This document shows, one piece after another, positions 13,047 to 21,170 of a DNA stretch of 60,124 nt; positions within the stretch are counted from its first letter, which is position 1, and each line of letters begins with the position of its first letter. Made by a program: the position numbers and the translations under genes. The notes under the pieces were generated by a model. It had not been told where the DNA came from and did no database searches. It saw nothing but the letters and a program-made list of their open reading frames with translations. This stretch comes from Rhodococcus qingshengii (GTDB lineage: Bacteria > Actinomycetota > Actinomycetes > Mycobacteriales > Mycobacteriaceae). The stretch lies in NCBI RefSeq assembly GCF_021025955.1, contig NZ_JAJNCL010000006.1, positions 321,751-381,874 of the forward strand, read 5' to 3'.

Positions 13047-13066
13047 CAACCTCTACTTGAGAGTTG
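13047..13066. promoter_or_regulatory. Candidate MerR operator in front of the Rv1830-like gene
   Basis: CAACCTCTACTTGAGAGTTG is an imperfect inverted repeat (CAAC-CTCT/AGA-GTTG) in the 271-base gap between the DUF151 and MerR genes. MerR proteins bind dyads of this size, often at their own promoters. Assignment to this regulator is inference from position; it could also serve the second MerR protein encoded nearby. Confidence 0.4.
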
Positions 13067-13097
13067 AAGACTAAAGCCTGATTACGGACAAACAGGA

Positions 13098-13571
13098 CTA
13101 ACCGTCAGTCGCCTTGAAGTCGTCCGGCGAGATGGTGTCGAGGAATTCCTTGAACTTCTCGACCTCGTCCTCGCGTTCGTCGGGAATGACCAGGCCGGCT
13201 TCGGCGAGAACGGCTTCCGACGCGAAGATCGGAACGCCGATGCGCAAGGCCAATGCAATCGAATCCGACGGACGTGCCGACACGGTGGTCTGCTCGTCGA
13301 AGACCAGATCCGCGTAGAACGTGCCCTCTTGCAGGTCCACGATCCGCACTTCCTTGAGACTCCGACCGAACGATTCGATAAGAATCTTGATCAGGTCGTG
13401 AGTCAGTGGACGCGCCGGCTCAACTCCCTGTTGTTCGAGAACAATCGCGGTAGCTTCGGTTTGCCCGATCCAGATCGGCAGGTACCGATCGCCGTCGGAC
13501 TCCCGCAGCAACAGGACCGGCTGATTCTGAGGCTGCTCGACACGAACTCCGATCACACGCATTTCGCCCAT
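13098..13571 (-). CDS. Bifunctional nuclease family protein (DUF151)
   Basis: This 157-aa protein starts at ATG 13571, preceded by TTGGAGG; a TTG six codons upstream is less likely. It is a single DUF151 domain (MRVIGVRVEQPQNQPVLLL, WIGQTEATAI, RPSDSIALALRIGVPIF). Some members have DNase and RNase activity, while many remain uncharacterised. Its place between two MerR genes is the mycobacterial Rv1828-Rv1829-Rv1830 arrangement, which suggests a conserved regulatory cluster. Confidence 0.88.
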   Translation of the reverse strand: MGEMRVIGVRVEQPQNQPVLLLRESDGDRYLPIWIGQTEATAIVLEQQGVEPARPLTHDLIKILIESFGRSLKEVRIVDLQEGTFYADLVFDEQTTVSARPSDSIALALRIGVPIFASEAVLAEAGLVIPDEREDEVEKFKEFLDTISPDDFKATDG

Positions 13572-13664
13572 CGAGCTTGCCTCCAACCTGACGTGATCCA
13601 GTAGACCGACTCCGATGCGGTCGTACTGAAATTCTATTCGAGTGAGCCCCGCTGATCGAGGAAC

Positions 13665-14402
13665 TCAGCGATCGAGACTTCCCCGAACCGCCGATTTGAC
13701 CAGACACGTGTGCAAAGTCAGTGACAGGGCAGCGAGTTCCCGGACCATTTCCTCGGCGCGATCACGCGCTCCGGCGTCACGACCCTTGGCAACCGGTCCG
13801 GCGATTTGAGTCACCAGTCCCGCTTCGCGATCGGCAGCCAACTTGAACGCCCGCAGATGGCGGACCTCCAAGCCGTACTCGGACATCGCTTTCGCGGTGC
13901 GCGCCAATGTCACGGCGTCCTCGTCGAAGAAGCCCGCCGCGCCGGGAACGACCAAACCGGTGCGGATCAGATCGGTCAGAAACCGATCGTCGATGTCGGC
14001 GCGCGCCAGAAGGTCCTGACGACCGACTCGAACTTCGCGGTCGACACGGAAAGCTTCGGGCGAGACATCGCCCGAAGCGATCGACAGGACGCGGGCCCGA
14101 CGAGGCGGAGGAACTTCCGCACTCACCGTCGCCGCGCCGCTGTCGATGGCTTCGAGCTGTTCTTTGATCACTTTGAGCGGCAGGTACTGATCGCGTTGCG
14201 CGGTCAGCACGAAGCGAAGACGCTCGCAGTCCTCTACGGAGAATCTGCGGTATCCCGACGGTGTCCGTTGTGGGCTGATCAATCCCTCGGACTCGAGGAA
14301 ACGGATCTTCGAAATCGTCACGTCGGGAAAATCTGGACGCAACCGATCCAGCACGGAACCAATCGACATTCCGGGCTGGCTCTGCTGCCGCACTGCCGTC
14401 AT
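13665..14402 (-). CDS. MerR-family regulator (Rv1828/FtsR-like)
   Basis: The 245-aa protein has an N-terminal MerR helix-turn-helix (MSIGSVLDRLRPDFPDVTIS, then RFLESEGLISPQRTPSGYRR) and a long C-terminal domain of unknown ligand. Its start codon overlaps the garA stop (TAATG), so garA and this gene are translated together. The Corynebacterium homologue FtsR activates ftsZ, and M. tuberculosis Rv1828 is the positional equivalent. Control of cell division is therefore a reasonable inference, not shown by the sequence. Confidence 0.88.
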   Translation of the reverse strand: MTAVRQQSQPGMSIGSVLDRLRPDFPDVTISKIRFLESEGLISPQRTPSGYRRFSVEDCERLRFVLTAQRDQYLPLKVIKEQLEAIDSGAATVSAEVPPPRRARVLSIASGDVSPEAFRVDREVRVGRQDLLARADIDDRFLTDLIRTGLVVPGAAGFFDEDAVTLARTAKAMSEYGLEVRHLRAFKLAADREAGLVTQIAGPVAKGRDAGARDRAEEMVRELAALSLTLHTCLVKSAVRGSLDR

Positions 14403-14896
14403 TAGCTACCCGCACCTGCTGACGACTCGCCGACCTGCGAACCGCCGGCACGAGGGCCGGTGAGGAACACCAGACGGAACTTGCCGATCTGAACCTCGTC
14501 ACCGTTCGCGAGAACTGCCGAATCGACAGGCTCACGGTTGACGTAGGTGCCGTTGAGGCTTCCGACGTCGACGACGTGGAAATCTGCATCTTCCTGACGG
14601 AACTCGGCGTGACGACGGCTGACGGTCACGTCGTCGAGGAAGATGTCGCTGTCCGGGTGCCGACCTGCCGACGTCGTCGGCTGATCGAGCAAGAAGCGGG
14701 ATCCTGCATTCGGTCCCCGCTTGACCACCAGAAGTGCGGCTCCGGCGGGAAGGCCTTCCACGCCCGAAACCGGCTGCTCGGCGGCCGGTGCTGCAGAGGA
14801 GGTGTTGTCGAGCTCATTGAGGAAGTCCGCACGGAAAACCGAAGTGGTCTCCGCCGGCGACTCCCCATAGCCCGCGTCGTTACCGTTCTCGCTCAC
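14402..14896 (-). CDS. garA: FHA-domain metabolic switch GarA (OdhI)
   Basis: The protein has 164 aa from GTG 14896, which follows AGGAGGAG. The N-terminal tail carries the phospho-threonine motif ETTSVFRADFL, the site used by PknB/PknG kinases in relatives. The C-terminal FHA domain has the expected GRHPDSD, SRRHAEF and SLNGTYVN phosphothreonine-binding loops. Unphosphorylated GarA/OdhI inhibits 2-oxoglutarate dehydrogenase and controls glutamate enzymes. Phosphorylation makes its FHA domain bind its own tail and releases inhibition. It is coupled to the downstream MerR gene. Confidence 0.95.
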   Translation of the reverse strand: MSENGNDAGYGESPAETTSVFRADFLNELDNTSSAAPAAEQPVSGVEGLPAGAALLVVKRGPNAGSRFLLDQPTTSAGRHPDSDIFLDDVTVSRRHAEFRQEDADFHVVDVGSLNGTYVNREPVDSAVLANGDEVQIGKFRLVFLTGPRAGGSQVGESSAGAGS

Positions 14897-15107
14897 TGTT
14901 TCTCCTCCTGGGTCAATCATCCAGATCATGAATCACTGGACTACGCAGTGCACTTTCTTCACGAGCATCTTTCACAGTCACGTTCGATACGGCCCTGCGC
15001 CCCGACTCGGCACATGCGTACCTAACGACCGTACCCTGCGCAGACCGCCGTGTGCAGCGAGACAGGCCGCGACACAACGCGAGTTGGCCGGTCCACGCGT
15101 AGGTTTT

Positions 15108-15512
15108 CTACTCGGACGTCAGTCCGTTGTACGCCTCCGCATCCAGAGTTGCCGCGAGTGCGGCATCGAGTGTGGCTTCGTCGGCAACCTCGAGCTCGAC
15201 CAACCAACCCTTGTCGTACGGATCGGTGTTGACGAGGTCAGGCTGTCCGTCCAATTCACCGTTGGCTGCAAGAACTTTCGCAGTGAACGGAGCAAAGATG
15301 TCGGAGACGCTCTTGGTCGACTCGACCTCGCCGAGCGATTCACCGGCGGTCACATCTTCGTCGACAGCGGGAAGCTGGACGAACACGACGTCACCGAGCT
15401 GCGACTGAGCAAAGTCGGTGATACCGACTCGAACTGTGGTCGGGCCGGTCCGCTTCACCCACTCGTGCTCCGCGGTGTAGCGCAGATCGGTAGGTGTATC
15501 GAGCTCACTCAC
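15108..15512 (-). CDS. gcvH: Glycine cleavage system H protein
   Basis: GcvH carries the lipoyl arm that shuttles the aminomethyl group between P, T and L proteins. It has 134 aa, is biotin/lipoyl-like, and carries the lipoylation lysine in GEVESTKSVSD. It starts with GTG after GGAAGCC. It sits upstream of garA with a 210-base gap, as in mycobacteria (Rv1826-Rv1827), so glycine breakdown and nitrogen/TCA control lie together. Confidence 0.96.
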   Translation of the reverse strand: MSELDTPTDLRYTAEHEWVKRTGPTTVRVGITDFAQSQLGDVVFVQLPAVDEDVTAGESLGEVESTKSVSDIFAPFTAKVLAANGELDGQPDLVNTDPYDKGWLVELEVADEATLDAALAATLDAEAYNGLTSE

Positions 15513-15557
15513 AGTGGCTTCCTTTCACAGGCCGTCCGAAAGTCGGACGCAAAAAGA

Positions 15558-16337
15558 TCAATTTCCAGGTTGAGCGTATTGGCGCGGATTCAATTGTCGC
15601 AAGACGGAGATCGTGACCTGCTGCGATTGCTCGACCGAGGAAGTTCCGCCGTTGCGTGCGACGTTGTCGAAGACGCCTCCGGGAATGTTCAACGCTGCTG
15701 CCAACGTCGGCGGATCCCCGATCGCGGTCACAGTGTACGGCTGCTCGATCCGGGTTCCGTCCAATTCGATTTCACCGCCGCGCCCACTCACCCACGAGTT
15801 CACGCCGATACGAATGGGTTCGCCGTTCGCACCTGCGATCGAGATGGCTTCGGCACCGGCAGCACGCAATTCCTGGATGAGATCGAGGATGACTTCGGAG
15901 CCGACACCACCCGCCGGATCTGTCAGGGTCATCGTCACACCCGGTCCGGTAGCAGGAGCAGTCCCCACTTGAATGGAGAGCGAGGTCAGCCGCGCCCGCG
16001 CCTCGTCCAACGCTGCTCCGGTGTTGCCGCCGGCTTCCAAAGTGGCAAGCGATTCCTGAAGATTGGCAACTTCCTGCCTCAGCGCGGCTTCGCGCCGATT
16101 CAAGTTGTCGAGAACGACGAGGAGGTCGGCAGGGCGCGCGGCGTCGAGTGAATCTCCGGCCACGGTGCTGCGTACCTGTGTGGCAATCGCGACACCGAGC
16201 ACACCCAGGAGCACGGCCGCGAGGATGGCGAAGACGACGTTGGTGCGGTGCTTCGACGGTGAACGCAGCTCGTGACGACCTTCACCCGCAGTGGTGACAG
16301 GTGGTTCTTCGGGCTCGGTCGTGGAGTGATCCGCCAT
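15558..16337 (-). CDS. DUF881 membrane protein (Rv1825-like)
   Basis: The 259-aa protein has one membrane helix near residues 35-55 (NVVFAILAAVLLGVLGVAI), a short coiled coil (about 75-115) and an extracytoplasmic DUF881 domain. DUF881 proteins occur in Gram-positive bacteria near division genes; their function is not established. Together with the next two genes it forms a DUF881 / small basic protein / DUF881 set, three tightly spaced genes that are likely one transcript with the phosphatidyltransferase. Confidence 0.85.
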   Translation of the reverse strand: MADHSTTEPEEPPVTTAGEGRHELRSPSKHRTNVVFAILAAVLLGVLGVAIATQVRSTVAGDSLDAARPADLLVVLDNLNRREAALRQEVANLQESLATLEAGGNTGAALDEARARLTSLSIQVGTAPATGPGVTMTLTDPAGGVGSEVILDLIQELRAAGAEAISIAGANGEPIRIGVNSWVSGRGGEIELDGTRIEQPYTVTAIGDPPTLAAALNIPGGVFDNVARNGGTSSVEQSQQVTISVLRQLNPRQYAQPGN

Positions 16338-16340
16338 GAC

Positions 16341-16691
16341 TCACGCTCCGAACAGTCGGCGTCGCAATGCCGCTGCGTTGCCGAAGATCCGGATACCCAA
16401 CACGACGACGATTGCCGTCGAGAGTTGAGTACCCACACCCAACTGATCACCGAGCCAGACGATCAACGACGCAACGAGCACGTTGAAGACGAAGGAGACC
16501 ACAAACACCTTCGCGTCGAAAATCTCGTCCAGATACGCGCGTAGTCCACCGAAGACGGCGTCGAGCGCCGCAACGACAGCGATCGGAAGATAGGGCTGGA
16601 TCACGTCGGGCACCTGCGGGCTGAAAACTACGCCCAGGACGATGCCGACGACCAGTGCTGCGAGTCCGTACAGGGCGGAACCGGCCTTCAT
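16341..16691 (-). CDS. sbp: Small basic protein family (DUF1290) membrane protein
   Basis: This 116-aa protein has about four hydrophobic segments and the family's DAVFGGLRAYLDEIFDAKVF core. DUF1290/Sbp proteins lie next to division or DUF881 genes in many Gram-positive bacteria. Its start is 3-4 bases after the previous stop, so it is translated with its neighbours. Function is unknown; membrane placement is clear from sequence. Confidence 0.88.
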   Translation of the reverse strand: MKAGSALYGLAALVVGIVLGVVFSPQVPDVIQPYLPIAVVAALDAVFGGLRAYLDEIFDAKVFVVSFVFNVLVASLIVWLGDQLGVGTQLSTAIVVVLGIRIFGNAAALRRRLFGA

Positions 16692-16704
16692 CGAACTCCT
16701 TCTG

Positions 16705-17571
16705 TCACTTGGGTTCTGTGGGTTCTGTTGCCACTCGGACGGCGCGAGGCGCCGCAGGCGGCAGAGTCAACGAATCGTCTTCGGCCACCGCGAAACCGAC
16801 TCCGTACAGTTGCGAGACGCTAGACATTCTCACGTAGGCGTCGCTGACGACGAATTTCCGCTGCAGTGCTCGCGTGTCTCCGATCGCCTCGACGAGGTAC
16901 GGGGAGAAAACAGGTTGGTTGTCGACGAGCATCGCGCCGCCCGCCTGACGGATGGTCACCGTCGGCCCGATTCGCACGCCGCCGACGGCGATCGCCTCGG
17001 CGCCGCCCGCCCATAATGCGTTGACGACGGTTTGCAGATCGCGATCGAGAACGACGGTCTTGCCGCCGACACTCCGTTGCGACGCATCCGAGAGGTTCGG
17101 GCGTCCGGCCGGGTCCGTCAACGTCACCACCAGTCCCTCCCCGTGAACAGCTTCGGCTCCTGCGCCGGATTCGACCGCTCGCAGTTGGTCGAGGACGGCG
17201 CTGCCGCGTGCATCGCCTTCGAGCGCCACGCCGCGCGCGGCGTCGACGGCGCCGCCGAGTGAATCGCGGGAGGCGGCCAGCGAATCGATTCGATCCTCCG
17301 CATCACGGACCTTCGCCACCAACTCGCTTCGAACCTCTTCGGTGCCGGTCACCTGCTTCGTCGCCTGAACAGCCGAGACCGTGACGATGAACCCGATCAA
17401 CAGTGCGCCGAGGGCCAGCCACGGCCCCGTCTTCGAGGATCTGTTCTTGGTGTGCTCGTGCTGGCGTTCGAATGCAGTTGCCTCGTAGCCCGGGTCGAGA
17501 TGTTCGGTCATGAGTGAGCGAAGCAGCGACGGTACCGGGTTACGACGGACGTCCTCCCCGGTCGACTTCAT
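16705..17571 (-). CDS. DUF881 membrane protein (Rv1823-like)
   Basis: This second DUF881 paralogue has 288 aa. It has a ~50-residue cytoplasmic tail, one membrane helix (about 53-73), a coiled region and a DUF881 domain. Its start codon overlaps the stop of the phosphatidyltransferase gene, which indicates an operon. It shares the GG-x-EAI and DNQPVFSPYLVEAIGD type segments with the downstream DUF881 protein, consistent with an old duplication. Confidence 0.85.
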   Translation of the reverse strand: MKSTGEDVRRNPVPSLLRSLMTEHLDPGYEATAFERQHEHTKNRSSKTGPWLALGALLIGFIVTVSAVQATKQVTGTEEVRSELVAKVRDAEDRIDSLAASRDSLGGAVDAARGVALEGDARGSAVLDQLRAVESGAGAEAVHGEGLVVTLTDPAGRPNLSDASQRSVGGKTVVLDRDLQTVVNALWAGGAEAIAVGGVRIGPTVTIRQAGGAMLVDNQPVFSPYLVEAIGDTRALQRKFVVSDAYVRMSSVSQLYGVGFAVAEDDSLTLPPAAPRAVRVATEPTEPK

Positions 17572-18167
17572 CGGGGCACGACCTCGTGGGTTCGCGCAAC
17601 GTCAACGGCCTTGAGCACGTAGATCGCGGCAGTCCACACGTACAGGACGGTTCCCCAGATCAGGAAAGCGAAACCGAAGGCATGGGTGAACGGTCCGATG
17701 GCCCAGTCTCCGTGCCCGGCAAGAATCAACGGCAGAGCGAACATCAGTAGGAAGGTCGCAGCCTTGCCGAGATAAACCACCTCGGGCGGTGGCAGGCCAC
17801 GCCTGCGGTAGATCGGCAGCGTCAACGCAAGCAGAAGATCACGGCCGATGAGTATCGCTGCGACCCACCAGGGAATGAAATCGCGGGCGACGAAGGTGAC
17901 CAGTGTCGTCACGACGTACAGACGATCGACCAGCGGGTCGAGAAGCGCTCCCAGACGCGAGGTCTGTCCGAGCACTCTGGCCAGCTTGCCGTCGAGCCAG
18001 TCGGTGAACCCGCTGAGCATCAGCAGCGCCAATGCCCAGCCGTCCGAGTGCGTGACGAGCAACAGGTAGGCGAACAGCGGCAGAGCGAGTAGACGCACGA
18101 TACTGAGCACGTTGGGAACAGTGAGAATCCGATCCGTGGGGATCGGTTCTTGTTCGCCAGAGTTCAC
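17568..18167 (-). CDS. CDP-alcohol phosphatidyltransferase (PgsA2-like)
   Basis: This membrane enzyme of phospholipid synthesis moves a phosphatidyl group from CDP-diacylglycerol to an alcohol. It has 199 aa from GTG 18167, behind CGAGGTG. The full family signature is visible: DWLDGKLAR, then G and D-x3-D in LGALLDPLVDR. It has five or six membrane helices. It is the first gene of the DUF881 cluster, as Rv1822 (pgsA2) is in M. tuberculosis. The alcohol, glycerol-phosphate or another, is not settled by sequence. Confidence 0.88.
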   Translation of the reverse strand: MNSGEQEPIPTDRILTVPNVLSIVRLLALPLFAYLLLVTHSDGWALALLMLSGFTDWLDGKLARVLGQTSRLGALLDPLVDRLYVVTTLVTFVARDFIPWWVAAILIGRDLLLALTLPIYRRRGLPPPEVVYLGKAATFLLMFALPLILAGHGDWAIGPFTHAFGFAFLIWGTVLYVWTAAIYVLKAVDVARTHEVVPR

Positions 18168-18276
18168 TGCACACACCTCGCGTCGTTCGATTGCCGTGCG
18201 GCCAGCTTTCCACAGCACGACGGACTATTCGCCGAGGCGCCGTAGCCCGAACTGTCCCGAGCGTGTCGAGCTGCTC

Positions 18277-18891
18277 TCATCGCCAGGCGAACACCGGCTG
18301 TTCGAGGTTGTCGATGCGCGTGGTCCGTCCGTTCAGAACTTCACGGAACTGATAGATGACGGCTCCGGTCGGCGCATGGATCAGGCTCGTTCGGAACGGC
18401 CATTGGATTACCGGGTTCGGTGATTCCTCGATGGTGACGAATCGCGAGTCCACGTCGAGCTCCTCCGACGTGACGGCATACACCTGGGCCACCTCGTCGG
18501 GATTGGGTACCAGTCCCCTGATGTCCTCGCCGGACCAGACGACAAACGGTCGGATCACGAATCCCGAACGGGTGACGTAGTCGTCGAGCCGGCCGATGAT
18601 CTTCGACTCAGGAACGTCGACACCCAGCTCCTCGGAAAGTTCCCGGACCGCTGCTTGTTCGGACGACTCGCCCGGGTCGACGCTTCCACCCGGCAACGCG
18701 AATTGACCGGGGTGGGCGCGCATCTTGCTCGGCCGCTTCGTCACCGGGAACACGGGTGTTCCGTCCGCAGTCCGCATGACGACGATGACCACCGACGCCG
18801 AGCGCCTTCCGTCCAATTCGACCGACTGAGGTTCGAAAGCGGCAAGTGAGGCGACCACGTGGTCCCGATTCAGTAAATCTCCGTTCACCAT
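18277..18891 (-). CDS. NUDIX hydrolase, CoA-pyrophosphatase-like
   Basis: The 204-aa protein has a complete NUDIX box, GGSVDPGESSEQAAVRELSE then ELGV. AHPGQFALPGG just before it resembles the signature of CoA and acyl-CoA diphosphatases. The predicted reaction is Mg-dependent cleavage of a nucleoside diphosphate linked to another group. It is probably monocistronic, about 110 bases ahead of the phosphatidyltransferase. CoA as substrate is an inference from the signature only. Confidence 0.85.
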   Translation of the reverse strand: MVNGDLLNRDHVVASLAAFEPQSVELDGRRSASVVIVVMRTADGTPVFPVTKRPSKMRAHPGQFALPGGSVDPGESSEQAAVRELSEELGVDVPESKIIGRLDDYVTRSGFVIRPFVVWSGEDIRGLVPNPDEVAQVYAVTSEELDVDSRFVTIEESPNPVIQWPFRTSLIHAPTGAVIYQFREVLNGRTTRIDNLEQPVFAWR

Positions 18892-19030
18892 GGCTCGACA
18901 GTAGCGCCACGAGACTGAGACCCCCAGCCAGTCTGGTCCATTTTGACCGCTTCGCCTGATTATCGGTCTGTATTCCTGTCATGCTGAACAGGCAGAATCC
19001 ACCGTGCGGCATGGCGAGAAGAGAACCTCG

Positions 19031-21166
19031 ATGGCTGAGCAGTCCCAGACCCCCACCCCGCAGACCGACCAGAGCGCGCCGGGCGGGTCGAATCGGGCCT
19101 CCCGCTTTGCCTCCGACACCCTGAGTGTCCTGCGGCGTGTGCCGTTCACCGCGAGCGTCGTGCTCACCATCACCGTCGTCGGGATCGCGACCGGCGCCCT
19201 GTGGAATCACGTCCGTACCTACTCGTGGTTCAACGACATCGCCTACGGAGTTCCTGCCTTGCAGGAAGGCAAGTGGTGGACTCTCGTCTCGGGGTGGTTC
19301 TTCGGATTGACGCCGGGTCAGTATGTTTCGATCATCGTCGTTTTTGCCTTCGCGGTCGGCTGGTGCGAATGGCGCCTGGGAACCAAGAACGCGGCCATCG
19401 TCACGATCAGCGGTCAGTTGGCGGGCGAACTCGGTGCATCGCTCCTCCTCTGGGCGGGCAGCCACACCGACTGGGATTGGGCTCGCAACCTCGCCACCCA
19501 CCGCGATGTCGGCGTGACCACCGCAATCATCGCCGCTCTCGCCGCGACCACGGCAACTCTGCGCTCGCCCTGGCGAATGCGAGTGCGCGCCATTCTGTGT
19601 GCGTACATTGCGATCGCGTTCCTCTTCGAAGGCCGCCTCGCCGACGTGCAGCACCTCATCGCGGTCGCGATATTCCTGCCGGTGGGCGAGAAGTTCTTCG
19701 GCGACGGAGAGCGCGGGTTCATCCCCCGAACCCGACGCGAGATCCGCCTGCTCGGATTCATCGGCCTGCTCCTGATCGGAGTGGTCGAGATCGCCGTGTG
19801 GCTGTTCCCCGGAAGCGGACCGTTCGGGCCGACGGAAGCCGAAACCGGTTCAGGCTGGACCGCATTGATCGACGTGGTCATCGTTGCACTGATCGCGGAT
19901 CAGTTGCGACGAGGACGCCGCTGGGCCTGGTGGGTTGCCGTCGTGTTCGGTTCACTCACGGTTTTGGCCACCGCCCTCGTCCTCGGTTCGGTAATCTTCT
20001 TCGACTACGAGAGCGCCGGCGCCGTCACGGTCGGAACCGCGCTGCTCTGGCTTCTCGAACTCATCTTGTTGATCAAGGGCCGTCACGCTTTTCACGTACC
20101 GATGCGGCGCAAGATTCGAGGCGGGCCGTTGTCCGGGAACGATCCGCGCGCCGCCGCTCGGGAACTGCTCAAACAGCATGGCGGCGGAACCATGTCGTGG
20201 ATGACGACGTGGGACGGCAACAACTACTACTTCGGCGAGTCGGGTGACAGCGTCGTTGCATTCCAACGGCACGTCGGCGTCGTCGTAGTCCTCGCCGATC
20301 CGATCGCGAGCCCCGACCGACTTGCCGCAGCGGTAGACGAATTCACGACGATGTCCGAATCCAACGGCCTCACTCCGTGCCTGTTCTCCGTGGGGAAGGA
20401 GACAGCCGATGCCGCCGCCCGGCGCGGCTGGCGCACCGTTCAGGTCGCCGAAGACACGATCGTCGACCTGCCGGAATTGCAATTCACCGGCAAGTCTTGG
20501 CAGGACATCCGCTCGGCGCTCAACAAGGCCAAGAAGGACGACATCACCTTTCGGATGACAACTCTGGCCGACGAGCCGTTCTCCGTGCTGGCTCAGGTGC
20601 GCGCCATTTCCGAGGAATGGGTGGGTGACAAGGGACTACCCGAGATGGGGTTCACCCTCGGAAGCGTCGAGGAGGCGCTCGACCGCGACGTCCGGGTCGG
20701 TTTGGCCGTCGACCCGACCGGAAGCATTCACGGCGTCACCTCGTGGTTGCCGGTGTACGGCGAAGGCGGAGTGGTCCAGGGTTGGACGCTCGACGTCATG
20801 CGTCGACGCCCCGACGGCTTCCGGCCGGTGGTCGAGTTCCTCATCGCATCGTCGGCCCTCGAATTCAAAGAACAAGGTGCCCAATTCGTCTCACTGTCCG
20901 GCGCGCCACTGGCCCGCAGCGACGACGGCGCCGACGCCGCATCGATGGACCGCCTGCTCGACATGCTCGGAGCCGCGATGGAACCGCTCTACGGCTTCCG
21001 GTCTCTTCACGCGTTCAAGAAGAAGTTCAAGCCGAGATACGAGCCCGTTTTCCTGTGTTTCCGCGACGAGGCCGACCTGCCTCGAATCGGAATCGCGCTG
21101 ACGCGTGCTTACCTTCCGGACGCGACGGCGCCTCAGCTGATCAAGCTCGCCACCAGCAAGAGCTGA
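19031..21166 (+). CDS. Rhomboid-like membrane domain fused to DUF2156 (lysyl-phosphatidylglycerol synthase-type) domain
   Basis: This 711-aa protein starts at ATG 19031, with GAGAAGAG upstream. The first ~340 residues hold eight or so membrane helices. The first six look like a rhomboid fold (WTLVSGWFFG and CEWRLG), but the catalytic GxSG serine is not visible. The C-terminal ~330 residues are the DUF2156 double-GNAT fold of phosphatidylglycerol lysyltransferases. A transferase using aminoacyl-tRNA or acyl-CoA at the membrane is plausible. The next gene begins 4 bases on, so they form an operon. Confidence 0.8.
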   Translation: MAEQSQTPTPQTDQSAPGGSNRASRFASDTLSVLRRVPFTASVVLTITVVGIATGALWNHVRTYSWFNDIAYGVPALQEGKWWTLVSGWFFGLTPGQYVSIIVVFAFAVGWCEWRLGTKNAAIVTISGQLAGELGASLLLWAGSHTDWDWARNLATHRDVGVTTAIIAALAATTATLRSPWRMRVRAILCAYIAIAFLFEGRLADVQHLIAVAIFLPVGEKFFGDGERGFIPRTRREIRLLGFIGLLLIGVVEIAVWLFPGSGPFGPTEAETGSGWTALIDVVIVALIADQLRRGRRWAWWVAVVFGSLTVLATALVLGSVIFFDYESAGAVTVGTALLWLLELILLIKGRHAFHVPMRRKIRGGPLSGNDPRAAARELLKQHGGGTMSWMTTWDGNNYYFGESGDSVVAFQRHVGVVVVLADPIASPDRLAAAVDEFTTMSESNGLTPCLFSVGKETADAAARRGWRTVQVAEDTIVDLPELQFTGKSWQDIRSALNKAKKDDITFRMTTLADEPFSVLAQVRAISEEWVGDKGLPEMGFTLGSVEEALDRDVRVGLAVDPTGSIHGVTSWLPVYGEGGVVQGWTLDVMRRRPDGFRPVVEFLIASSALEFKEQGAQFVSLSGAPLARSDDGADAASMDRLLDMLGAAMEPLYGFRSLHAFKKKFKPRYEPVFLCFRDEADLPRIGIALTRAYLPDATAPQLIKLATSKS

Positions 21167-21170
21167 CGCC

